64,000 nucleotides of DNA. Origin: Pacificoceanicola onchidii (GTDB lineage: Bacteria > Pseudomonadota > Alphaproteobacteria > Rhodobacterales > Rhodobacteraceae). The position numbers were made by a program, and so were the translations under genes. Under the pieces are notes generated by a model. The model searched no databases. It saw only the letters and a program-made list of their open reading frames with translations, and was not told where the DNA came from. Below, piece after piece: positions 42,558 to 50,775 of this stretch. The first letter of the stretch is position 1. The number at the start of each line of letters is the position of its first letter. Where the stretch lies: positions 186,001 through 250,000 of the forward strand of contig NZ_SRXY01000006.1 in the NCBI RefSeq assembly GCF_004804335.1, written 5' to 3'.

Positions 42558-45437
42558 CTACTCCGCTGCCACTTTCCCGGCTTTCAGCATCGGTTTGAGA
42601 TACCGTCCGGTGTGCGAGCCTTCGACCTCGGCCACCTGTTCCGGCGATCCTTGCGCAACCACGTCACCGCCGCCATCGCCCCCTTCGGGGCCAATATCAA
42701 TGATGTGATCGGCGGTTTTGACCACGTCGAGGTTGTGTTCGATCACCACCACCGTGTTGCCCTGATCTACCAGTTCATGCAGCACTTCCAAGAGCTTGCG
42801 CACATCTTCGAAGTGCAGGCCCGTGGTCGGCTCATCAAGGATATAGAGTGTGCGCCCCGTGGATCGCTTGGCCAGTTCTTTTGACAGTTTCACCCGCTGC
42901 GCCTCGCCGCCAGACAGCGTCGTCGCCTGCTGACCGACCTTGATATAGCCAAGACCCACGCGCATCAGCGCATCCATCTTGTCGCGGATGCTCGGCACCG
43001 CCTTGAAGAACTCCTGCGCATCCTCAACCGTCATATCAAGAACGTCGGCTATGCTCTTGCCCTTAAACTTTATTTCAAGGGTTTCGCGATTATACCGGGC
43101 ACCATGACAGGTTTCACAGGTTACATAGACGTCCGGCAGAAAGTGCATCTCGATCTTGATGACACCATCGCCCTGACAGGCCTCGCAGCGCCCGCCCTTG
43201 ACGTTGAAGCTGAAGCGCCCTGGTTTATATCCGCGGGCCTTGGCCTCGGGCAGCCCGGCGAACCAGTCGCGGATTGGCGTGAATGCGCCCGTGTAGGTCG
43301 CCGGGTTTGAGCGCGGCGTGCGCCCGATGGGGCGCTGGTCGATGTCGATCACCTTGTCGAGGTGTTCGAGCCCTTTGATCGTCTCGCAGGGCGCGGGCGT
43401 CTGACGCGCACCGTTCAGCGCCATGGAAGCCGTCTTGAACAGGGTCTCGATGGTCAAGGTGGACTTGCCGCCGCCGGAAACCCCTGTCACACAAACGAAT
43501 TTCCCCAAGGGAAAGTCGACGGTGACGTTCTTGAGGTTGTTGCCCGTGGCTTTGACCACCTTCACTTTCTTCTTGTTGCCTTTGCGGCGCTTTGCTGGCA
43601 CCGCGATTTCCCGTGTCCCGCTCAGGTATTGCCCTGTCAGGCTCGCCGGGTCCGCCATGACCTCCGCAGGCTTGCCTTTGGAGACCACCTGACCGCCGTG
43701 CACCCCAGCGCCCGGACCGATGTCAAAGACATAGTCCGCCTCGCGGATCGCTTCTTCGTCGTGTTCGACCACAATCACCGTGTTGCCCTGATCGCGCAGG
43801 TTTTTCAGCGTGTCGAGCAGCCTTGTGTTGTCGCGCTGGTGCAGGCCGATGGATGGCTCGTCGAGCACATAGAGAACCCCCGTCAGCCCCGATCCGATCT
43901 GCGAGGCCAGACGGATCCGCTGGCTCTCGCCACCGCTCAGGGTGCCACTTGAACGGGACAGCGTAAGGTACTCCAAACCAACGTTATTCAGGAACCCGAG
44001 CCGCTCGCGGATTTCTTTCAGAATCGCCCGTGCGATCTCGTTTTTCTGCGGGGTGAGGTTGTCCGGAACAGTCTGACACCAGTCAAAAGCCTGCCGGATC
44101 GACATCTCCACGACCTGACCCACATGCAGCAGATTGTCCGGATCGTCCGCCGGGCCGATCTTCACCGCCAGAGCCTCGTCGCGCAGGCGATAGCCCTCGC
44201 AGGCGCCGCAATGGCGGTTGTTCTGGTAACGCTCGAATTCTTCGCGAATCCAGTTCGAATCCGTCTCGCGATAGCGCCGCTCCATATTCGGAATGACGCC
44301 TTCAAAGCTGCGCGAGACCTGATACACCCGCCCGCCTTCGTCATAGCGGAACTGGATTTCCTCATCGCCGGAGCCATAGAGGAAGACCTGTTTCACATGC
44401 GCCGGGAGGTCTTTCCAGCGTGTGTTCTTGTCGAACTCGTAGTGTTTGGCGATGGCGTCGATGGTCTGCAGAAAATACGGGCTTTTGCCCTTGCGCCACG
44501 GAGCCAGCGCCCCGTCGGAGATCTTCAGCGTCTGATCGGGCACCACCAGCCGCTCGTCAAAGAACAGCTCAACCCCAAGCCCATCACATTCCGGGCAGGC
44601 CCCAAACGGCGCGTTGAACGAGAACAGCCGCGGCTCGATCTCAGGGATGGTGAAGCCGCTGACCGGGCAGGCAAAATTCTCGCTGAACGTAATCCGCTCC
44701 GGATCGCCCTCTTTGGGGGCGGTCTCCAGCACTGCAATCCCATCGGCCAGATCCAAGGCCGTGCGGAACGAATCCGCCAGACGCGTCTCCATACCTTCGC
44801 GTACCACAATCCGGTCCACGACCACGTCGATGTCATGGCGAAACTTCTTGTCGAGCGTGGGTGGCGTGTCGAGTTCATAAAACTCGCCGTCAACCTTCAC
44901 CCGTTGAAAGCCCTGCTTTCTAAGCTCCAGAAATTCCTTCTTATATTCGCCTTTGCGGTCCCGGATGATCGGCGCGAGCAGATAGCCCCGGGTGCCCTCT
45001 TCAAGACCCATGACCCGATCAACCATGTCCTGCACCTGCTGCGCCTCGATCGGCTTGCCCGTCGCGGGCGAATAAGGCGTGCCGACGCGCGCAAACAACA
45101 GGCGCATGTAGTCGTAGATCTCGGTTACCGTGCCGACGGTCGAGCGTGGGTTCTTCGACGTTGTCTTTTGCTCGATGGAAATCGCCGGGGACAGCCCGCT
45201 GATGTGATCCACATCAGGCTTTTCCATCATGTCGAGGAACTGCCGCGCATAGGCGCTGAGCGATTCCACATAGCGGCGCTGCCCCTCGGCATAGATCGTG
45301 TCAAAGGCGAGCGAAGACTTGCCGGACCCGGACAGGCCGGTGATCACCACAAGCTCATCACGCGGGATATCCACGTCGATGGACTTGAGGTTATGTTCGC
45401 GCGCACCGCGCACCTCTATATGCTTCAACTCAGGCAT
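42558..45437 (-). CDS. uvrA: UvrABC excinuclease subunit A
   Basis: DNA-damage sensor ATPase of nucleotide excision repair, 959 residues. The first ABC half begins [21 protein letters not shown] and contains the zinc module CPVSGF...CPECDGLG. The first signature is [15 protein letters not shown]. The second half has [12 protein letters not shown], zinc ligands CEACQGDG...[25 protein letters not shown] and [10 protein letters not shown]. All motifs are intact. A LexA box (45507) and a CtrA-type box (45452) lie upstream and the patatin gene follows, so SOS control is expected. Confidence 0.98.
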   Translation of the reverse strand: MPELKHIEVRGAREHNLKSIDVDIPRDELVVITGLSGSGKSSLAFDTIYAEGQRRYVESLSAYARQFLDMMEKPDVDHISGLSPAISIEQKTTSKNPRSTVGTVTEIYDYMRLLFARVGTPYSPATGKPIEAQQVQDMVDRVMGLEEGTRGYLLAPIIRDRKGEYKKEFLELRKQGFQRVKVDGEFYELDTPPTLDKKFRHDIDVVVDRIVVREGMETRLADSFRTALDLADGIAVLETAPKEGDPERITFSENFACPVSGFTIPEIEPRLFSFNAPFGACPECDGLGVELFFDERLVVPDQTLKISDGALAPWRKGKSPYFLQTIDAIAKHYEFDKNTRWKDLPAHVKQVFLYGSGDEEIQFRYDEGGRVYQVSRSFEGVIPNMERRYRETDSNWIREEFERYQNNRHCGACEGYRLRDEALAVKIGPADDPDNLLHVGQVVEMSIRQAFDWCQTVPDNLTPQKNEIARAILKEIRERLGFLNNVGLEYLTLSRSSGTLSGGESQRIRLASQIGSGLTGVLYVLDEPSIGLHQRDNTRLLDTLKNLRDQGNTVIVVEHDEEAIREADYVFDIGPGAGVHGGQVVSKGKPAEVMADPASLTGQYLSGTREIAVPAKRRKGNKKKVKVVKATGNNLKNVTVDFPLGKFVCVTGVSGGGKSTLTIETLFKTASMALNGARQTPAPCETIKGLEHLDKVIDIDQRPIGRTPRSNPATYTGAFTPIRDWFAGLPEAKARGYKPGRFSFNVKGGRCEACQGDGVIKIEMHFLPDVYVTCETCHGARYNRETLEIKFKGKSIADVLDMTVEDAQEFFKAVPSIRDKMDALMRVGLGYIKVGQQATTLSGGEAQRVKLSKELAKRSTGRTLYILDEPTTGLHFEDVRKLLEVLHELVDQGNTVVVIEHNLDVVKTADHIIDIGPEGGDGGGDVVAQGSPEQVAEVEGSHTGRYLKPMLKAGKVAAE

Positions 45438-45451
45438 CGCGCCCCCCGGGG

Positions 45452-45467
45452 TTAAACAGCGCTTAAC
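45452..45467. promoter_or_regulatory. CtrA-type box upstream of uvrA
   Basis: TTAA-ACAGCGC-TTAAC fits the full CtrA consensus TTAA-N7-TTAAC. It lies 15 bases upstream of the uvrA start, within the leader or promoter. A CtrA link to DNA repair genes is plausible in Rhodobacterales, but binding is inferred. Confidence 0.55.
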
Positions 45468-45506
45468 AGATAGGCGATCCGGCGCAGATCGCCAATCGAA
45501 AAATGA

Positions 45507-45521
45507 GAACGTTACGCGAAC
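45507..45521. promoter_or_regulatory. LexA (SOS) box upstream of uvrA
   Basis: GAAC-GTTACGC-GAAC is, on the uvrA strand, GTTC-N7-GTTC. This is the direct-repeat SOS box of alphaproteobacteria. It lies 70 bases upstream of the uvrA start, a normal operator position. uvrA is a classical SOS gene, so this is well supported. Confidence 0.85.
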
Positions 45522-45535
45522 ACGCGGTTCCAGCC

Positions 45536-45565
45536 TTTACATTCTGTTTTCAGAATGTATATGAT
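45536..45565 (+). promoter_or_regulatory. Promoter of the rhodanese gene with embedded SqrR-type operator
   Basis: TTTACA (45536-45541) and TATGAT (45560-45565) are good -35 and -10 elements separated by 18 bases. Between and over them lies the 22-bp palindrome TACATTCTG-TTTT-CAGAATGTA (45538-45559), which contains ATTC-N8-GAAT (45541-45556). A repressor bound there would block RNA polymerase. It is the third perfect copy of this motif in the window. Confidence 0.75.
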
Positions 45566-45591
45566 TTGAGCAAGCCAACAGGAGACGCCCG

Positions 45592-45954
45592 ATGTTTGCC
45601 TTTCTTTCGAACGCCCTGCGCGGCGGGGACATGACAGCTCAGGAAGCCATGCCGCTGGTGGCGGATGGCGATGTTGTTCTGATCGACATTCGTGACCCGA
45701 TGGAGATTCGCGCCTCTGGCAAGGCCAGGGGTGCTTTGGAAGTGCCGTCAGCCACGCTGGCGATGCGGGCGGACCCGCGCAGCCCGGAGTGCCTGCCCGA
45801 GCTGAAACAAGGCAAGCCCATCGCGGTTTACTGCGCCTCCGGTGCGCGCTCGGCCATGGCAAAAGGCATGCTCAAGCGCATGGGCCACGAAGAGGTGCAC
45901 AATATCGGCGGGCTGGGCCACTGGCAGGCAGCAGGCGGCAAGGTCATCCGCTAA
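45592..45954 (+). CDS. Single-domain rhodanese (sulfurtransferase)
   Basis: 120 residues with AGGAGA upstream. A rhodanese fold with the persulfide-forming active-site Cys81 in YCASGARSAMAKG, preceded by VLIDIRDPMEI and followed by HNIGGLGHWQAAGG. It transfers sulfane sulfur, for example from persulfide produced by SQR to thiols. Its promoter carries a SqrR-type operator matching those of the SQR-like and SulP genes, which ties it to sulfide oxidation. The D-2-hydroxyacid oxidase gene is convergent, 9 bases away. Confidence 0.93.
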   Translation: MFAFLSNALRGGDMTAQEAMPLVADGDVVLIDIRDPMEIRASGKARGALEVPSATLAMRADPRSPECLPELKQGKPIAVYCASGARSAMAKGMLKRMGHEEVHNIGGLGHWQAAGGKVIR

Positions 45955-45963
45955 AACCTGCGC

Positions 45964-47367
45964 TTATGTGTGCAGCACAGCCCCCGGGTTCATGATGCCC
46001 TTGGGGTCGAGCGCAGCCTTGATCGCACGCATCGCCGATAGTTTCGCCGGGTCGCTGTAGCGCACAAGGTCCGCGGCCTTGTGCCGACCGATCCCGTGTT
46101 CGGCGCTGACCGAGCCATCGTAAGCATCAACCAGATCATGCACGAGCTCCGTCACCTCGGCGCTGCGCCCGGCCAGGTCTGCCTTGCTCACCCCCTTGGG
46201 CGGGAAGACGTTGAAATGCAGGTTGCCATCGCCAAGGTGACCAAAACAGTTGATCCGCCAGTCGCCAATCCGGCCCAGCGCCTCCGTGGCCTCGGGGATA
46301 AACCTCGGGATCTCCGACAAAGGCAGCGAAATGTCATGACTGGCCACCGCGCCGATACGCTTGTTCGCGGCAGGGATGTGCTCGCGCAGGGTCCAGAAAT
46401 CCTTGCCCTGTTGCAGCGATTGCGCGACCAGCCCGTCGCTGACCAAACCAGCCTCGAACGCCTGCGCAAACAAGTCTTCCAAGGCCGCTTGGGGATCCTG
46501 CCCGCCGGACAGGCCCAGTTCGATCAGAACGGACCATTGCGGAGCCGTCTGCCAGGGCTGGCGAATGTCGGGCAAGGTTTCCGCAAGGAAGTCGAACCCG
46601 GTTTTTGACAGCAGTTCAAACGCACTGATCCCCTCCCCGACGAGGTCCCGCGCCATGGACAGCAGCGACAGCGCCGCTGCCGGGTCCGGCACGGTCAACA
46701 GCGCCGTGCCGATGGCTTCGGGGCGCGGATAAAGCTTGAGGCTCGCGGCGGTGATCACCCCCAATGTACCCTCCGCCCCCATGAGCAGATGCCGCAGATC
46801 ATAACCGGTGTTGTCCTTGCGCAGCCGTTTCAGCCCATGCCAGATCTGCCCGTCCGGCAGCACCGCCTCCAGTCCCAGCACCAACTCGCGCGCATTTCCG
46901 TAGCGCAGAACGTTGACCCCGCCCGCGTTGGTCGAGAGCAAGCCGCCAATCCGGGCCGAGCCTTCGGAAGCCAGCGACAGCGGAAAGAGTCGCCCCACCT
47001 TCTCTGCCGCATCCTGCACATCCGCAAGGATACAGCCCGCTTCGACAACCATGGCGTTTTCCTCAGGATAGACGCCGCGCACGCCGTTCATTCGCTCTAG
47101 CGACAACAGCAAAGGCGCGGGACCCTCGCGCGGGATTTGCCCGCCGACAAGGCCGGTGCCGCCACCAATAGGCACGAGGCCCACGCGCGCCTTGGCGCAG
47201 GCCCGCACGATCTGGGCCACCTCTTTGGTGTTCCGCGGCAAGGCCACATGGGTGACGATACTCGGCCAGCGGCCTCTTGGATCGTCGAGATAACGGGCAT
47301 CCGCCTCGCGCACGATCCCTTCGGGCAAGGTCGCGGTGAAGGCGGCGTCGGCGGGGGTCAAAGGCAT
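45964..47367 (-). CDS. FAD-linked 2-hydroxyacid dehydrogenase (GlcD/D-2-hydroxyglutarate type)
   Basis: 467 residues starting MPLTPADAAFTATLPEGIV, with AAGGAG upstream. The N-terminal PCMH-type FAD domain shows VGLVPIGGGTGLVGGQIP and GGLLSTNAGGVNVLRYGNARE. The C-terminal FAD-oxidase domain has HLGDGNLHFNVFPP and SAEHGIGRHKA (metal and active-site residues). Likely substrates are D-2-hydroxyglutarate, D-lactate or glycolate. The absence of GlcE/GlcF partners argues against a glycolate oxidase complex. Confidence 0.9.
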   Translation of the reverse strand: MPLTPADAAFTATLPEGIVREADARYLDDPRGRWPSIVTHVALPRNTKEVAQIVRACAKARVGLVPIGGGTGLVGGQIPREGPAPLLLSLERMNGVRGVYPEENAMVVEAGCILADVQDAAEKVGRLFPLSLASEGSARIGGLLSTNAGGVNVLRYGNARELVLGLEAVLPDGQIWHGLKRLRKDNTGYDLRHLLMGAEGTLGVITAASLKLYPRPEAIGTALLTVPDPAAALSLLSMARDLVGEGISAFELLSKTGFDFLAETLPDIRQPWQTAPQWSVLIELGLSGGQDPQAALEDLFAQAFEAGLVSDGLVAQSLQQGKDFWTLREHIPAANKRIGAVASHDISLPLSEIPRFIPEATEALGRIGDWRINCFGHLGDGNLHFNVFPPKGVSKADLAGRSAEVTELVHDLVDAYDGSVSAEHGIGRHKAADLVRYSDPAKLSAMRAIKAALDPKGIMNPGAVLHT

Positions 47368-47432
47368 GGAAACGATCTCCTTTCCGCCTGAAGTAGCGGA
47401 AACCAATGCAAAGCCCAAGAGCACCCGCGCGT

Positions 47433-48812
47433 CTACCCGTTCAACAAGTCGTCTTCCTTGTCGCCCTCGACCTCTGCCGCCATCTGATCTTCCAGCGCCT
47501 CCACCTCGTTGGACAGATCGTCTTCCGCATGGCTGGTTTCGGCCTCTTCCACCACCGGATGCGGCGCGGCTACGCGCGGGGGCGTGCCGACACTTGCCTC
47601 ACCGGACACAGGCAGCGGCAGTCCGTCAGGGAAGATCACTTCCCGCGCCGGATCCGGCATCGAGACGCCCGCTTCCATTAGCGTTTTCTTCACCCGTCGG
47701 ATCAGGGCCGAGCGCAGTTTCAACGGCGAAAATTCCGTGCCGTCAAACCAGTAGTAGACCGTGATATTGACGGTGGAATCCCCTAGTCCATCGGCCAGAA
47801 CCATCGGTTCGGGATCATGCAACACCGCCTCATGCCCCAGAAGCGTGTCCAGAATGATATCCTGCGCTTCCGAAATCGCCCCATCATACCCGATCCCGAC
47901 AGCAAAACTCCCCCGGCGCGTGGCGCTTGCGGTGTAGTTCTCGATGGTCGACTTGAAGACCGAGGCGTTGGGGATCTGGATGTGGTTGCCCTCGGGCGAG
48001 ACAAGAACGGTCGAGCGCGTGTTCATCGAATGCACCACGCCTTGAAACCCCGCCACATCGACAAAATCACCGCGCCGGAACGGTTGGCGCAAAGAGAGCA
48101 GCAAGGACGCAAGGAAGTTTTCGGCAATGTCGCGGAAGGCAAAACCGATCACGATCCCGAAGATCCCCGCGCCCCCGATCAGGGAGACCGCCAGCTTTGT
48201 CAGCCCGGCGACCTGCAACACGATGTAAAGGCCGATCAGGAACACCGGAAGCGAGATCAATCGCACGGTGATGTCGCGTAGGATCGGTGTCTTGATCCGG
48301 TCGGTCAGGCCCCAATTGGCCAGCCGCGCCACGATGCTCGACAAAAAGAAGGCCAACGGCAGGATCAGCACCGCCACCAGAACCGACGGCGCCGCCGCCA
48401 CCGCCTGATCGCGCAGCGCGCGCAATTCGGTCATAGCCGGGGCCAGCGTGAACTTCACCCGCGCGTTCAGCCGGATCCGGTTGACCACGGCCACAACGCC
48501 ATCGGTCTTGGCCGCCAGATCACGCACCCATTCCTGCCGCTTCGCGCTGTCGGTGGAGCCATCGAGGAAGACGATCCCATCCTCAACCTCAACATCCACA
48601 TCGGAATACCAGCCAGAGCTTTCAATGATGTTGCGCAGACGACGCTCGATCTGCTCGTCGCGCACCCCGCCTTCGACCGCAACGGTCTGATTGGTGTCGA
48701 TCACCTCTTCCTGAACCGGCTCCTCGCTGGCGTCGGTTTCGGTCTGGGCGGACAAAGGCGCGGCCAAAAGGGACAGCACAAGAAACAGGACAGAAAAACA
48801 GGATCGTGTCAT
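47433..48812 (-). CDS. MscS-family mechanosensitive channel with periplasmic BON domain
   Basis: 459 residues. The start chosen, MTRSCFSVLFLVLSLLAAPLSAQ, gives a clean signal peptide; a longer frame adds 52 residues. A BON domain follows (about residues 45-115: DEQIERRLRNIIESSGWYSDVDVEVEDGI; RQEWVRDLAAKTDGVVAVVNRI). Transmembrane helices come next, with the pore-lining helix and MscS beta domain (IAENFLASLLLSLRQPFRRGDFVDVAG; NTRSTVLVSPEGNHIQIPNA). The tail is acidic. Predicted to release osmolytes on hypo-osmotic shock. Divergent from the PerM operon. Confidence 0.92.
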   Translation of the reverse strand: MTRSCFSVLFLVLSLLAAPLSAQTETDASEEPVQEEVIDTNQTVAVEGGVRDEQIERRLRNIIESSGWYSDVDVEVEDGIVFLDGSTDSAKRQEWVRDLAAKTDGVVAVVNRIRLNARVKFTLAPAMTELRALRDQAVAAAPSVLVAVLILPLAFFLSSIVARLANWGLTDRIKTPILRDITVRLISLPVFLIGLYIVLQVAGLTKLAVSLIGGAGIFGIVIGFAFRDIAENFLASLLLSLRQPFRRGDFVDVAGFQGVVHSMNTRSTVLVSPEGNHIQIPNASVFKSTIENYTASATRRGSFAVGIGYDGAISEAQDIILDTLLGHEAVLHDPEPMVLADGLGDSTVNITVYYWFDGTEFSPLKLRSALIRRVKKTLMEAGVSMPDPAREVIFPDGLPLPVSGEASVGTPPRVAAPHPVVEEAETSHAEDDLSNEVEALEDQMAAEVEGDKEDDLLNG

Positions 48813-48966
48813 CGCGGAAAATCCAAAGTGTTTGAATGTGTTTGCAGCAAGTCTCAACGCCCCCATGTTAATAACGAACCTCGTTCCAGCGCCAGCCCCG
48901 CATTGGCGCTTGAAACCGTCCCACAGGCGGGCGATGTAAGAAGAAGCGCAACCAATAGGAGCACCC

Positions 48967-50034
48967 ATGGCCCTGCCAGTTCGGGATCAGTTCAAATACT
49001 GGGGCATCGCAACAGCGGTGTTCGCCGTGGTGCTGTGGTTCCTTGGCGATGTTCTGCTGCCCTTTGTGCTGGGCAGTGCCATTGCCTATTTCCTCGATCC
49101 GGTGGCCGACAGGCTGGAAAACATGGGATTCACCCGTGGCGCCGCGACAGGGATCATCACGGTCATCGCACTGGTGCTCTTTGTGATCCTCGCGCTCGCC
49201 GTGATACCGACGCTGATCCAGCAGGCCATCGCCCTGTTTGAATTTGCCCCGGCTCTGTTCCGCGATCTTCAGACCTTCCTGACGGAGAACTTCCCGAGCC
49301 TGATCGTCGAAGACAGCCCCATCCGCCAGGCGCTTTCGACCATCGGTGAGACCATCCAATCCAAAGGGGTCGAGCTTCTGAACACCGCGCTCAGCAGCGC
49401 CGCCTCCCTGCTCAATCTCGTGGTTCTGTTCATCATCGCGCCGGTTGTGGCGGTCTACATGCTGCTCGACTGGGACAACATGATTGCCCGCATTGATGAG
49501 CTTGTCCCGCTGGATCACCGCGAAACCGTGCGCTCGCTCGCCAGTGAGGTGGACCGCGTCCTCGCCGGGTTTGTGCGTGGCATGGGCTCTGTCTGCATGA
49601 TCTTGGGCATCTTCTATGCCGCCGCGCTCTGGCTCATCGGGTTGCAGTTCGGGCTGGTCGTCGGGGTTTTTGCCGGTCTTCTGACCTTCATCCCTTACGT
49701 CGGCGCCATTCTGGGCGGCATACTGGCCATCGGCCTTGCCATGTTCCAGTTCTGGGGCGATTGGTGGATGATCGTGGCGGTCTGGGCAATCTTCCAGTCC
49801 GGCCAGTTCATCGAAGGCAACATCCTCACGCCGCGCATGGTCGGCAATTCCGTCGGGCTGCACCCGGTCTGGCTCCTGCTGGCCCTGTCTGTCTTTGGCT
49901 CGCTCTTCGGCTTTGTCGGCATGTTGGTCGCGGTGCCGATGGCCGCCGCGATCGGTGTTCTGATCCGCTTCGCCGCCGGACAATACCGCACCAGCCGCCT
50001 CTACCTCGGGCTCTTGGGTAAAAACGATACATGA
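48967..50034 (+). CDS. AI-2E/PerM-family membrane transporter
   Basis: 355 residues with about eight membrane helices, of the AI-2E/TqsA/PerM family. Hydrophobic pairs occur at the N-terminus (FAVVLWFLGDVLLPFVLGSAIAYF), and the family blocks LTFIPYVGAILGGILAIGLA and PRMVGNSVGLHPVWLLLALSVFGSLFG at the C-terminus. GGAG precedes the ATG. The gene overlaps hdaA by four bases and is followed by ppk, an order I recall as common in alphaproteobacteria. The solute is unknown. Confidence 0.93.
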   Translation: MALPVRDQFKYWGIATAVFAVVLWFLGDVLLPFVLGSAIAYFLDPVADRLENMGFTRGAATGIITVIALVLFVILALAVIPTLIQQAIALFEFAPALFRDLQTFLTENFPSLIVEDSPIRQALSTIGETIQSKGVELLNTALSSAASLLNLVVLFIIAPVVAVYMLLDWDNMIARIDELVPLDHRETVRSLASEVDRVLAGFVRGMGSVCMILGIFYAAALWLIGLQFGLVVGVFAGLLTFIPYVGAILGGILAIGLAMFQFWGDWWMIVAVWAIFQSGQFIEGNILTPRMVGNSVGLHPVWLLLALSVFGSLFGFVGMLVAVPMAAAIGVLIRFAAGQYRTSRLYLGLLGKNDT

Positions 50035-50744
50035 CCAATGCCAAACAACTCGCCCTGCCCCTGCCCTCTCTTGCGGCACTGGGGCGGTCGGATTTTTACG
50101 TGACCGAAGCCAACGCGCTGGCGGTGGCCCAGATCGAAGGCTGGCAACACTGGCCATCGGGCAAGTTTGTCCTGTCCGGCCCGGCGGGCTCCGGCAAGAC
50201 ACACCTCGCCCATGTCTGGGCGCGGCTCACTGGCGGGCTGATCGTGCCAGCCGAGGCGCTGCCCTCCGCCGACATCCCTACGCTTGCGCAGGGGCCGGTC
50301 TGCGTTGAAGACATCGAAACCATTGCAGGCCACCGCGATGCCGAAGAGGCGCTGTTTCACCTGCACAACCTCGTGCTCGCCTCCGGCCACAAGCTTCTGA
50401 TGACCGCCCGCACCCCGCCCGCGCAATGGGGCCTGACGCTGCCCGATCTGCAAAGCCGGGCCGAAGGGGCGCAGGGCGCGCAGCTGTCCGAGCCGGACGA
50501 CGATCTGCTTTCTGCAGTGATCGCCAAACTCTTTGCCGACCGTCAGATTGTCCCCGCCGGGGACGTGATCCCCTACCTCGCCCGCCGCATCCCGCGCAGC
50601 TACTCCGCCGCACAGCTGATCGTCGAAATCCTCGACCGCGAGGCGCTGGGGCGGCCAAAAGGCGTGAACCGCCCGCTGGCCTCTGCCGTCTTTGACGGCC
50701 TGTTCTCGCCCAAGCTTTTGCCAAACGCCCCCGAGCCGTCATAA
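50031..50744 (+). CDS. hdaA: HdaA, DnaA-related regulator of replication initiation
   Basis: 237 residues related to the AAA+ domain of DnaA without the DNA-binding domain. The N-terminal QLALPLP is the beta-clamp-binding motif of Hda proteins. Walker A is GPAGSGKTHLAHVWA and a Walker-B-like strand is GPVCVEDIE. With the loaded clamp it promotes ATP hydrolysis by DnaA, which prevents over-initiation. Its start overlaps the PerM-type stop by four bases and ppk begins shortly after its end. Confidence 0.93.
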   Translation: MTNAKQLALPLPSLAALGRSDFYVTEANALAVAQIEGWQHWPSGKFVLSGPAGSGKTHLAHVWARLTGGLIVPAEALPSADIPTLAQGPVCVEDIETIAGHRDAEEALFHLHNLVLASGHKLLMTARTPPAQWGLTLPDLQSRAEGAQGAQLSEPDDDLLSAVIAKLFADRQIVPAGDVIPYLARRIPRSYSAAQLIVEILDREALGRPKGVNRPLASAVFDGLFSPKLLPNAPEPS

Positions 50745-50775
50745 AATCGTTTCACCCTTTGACCATAAGCCCGCC

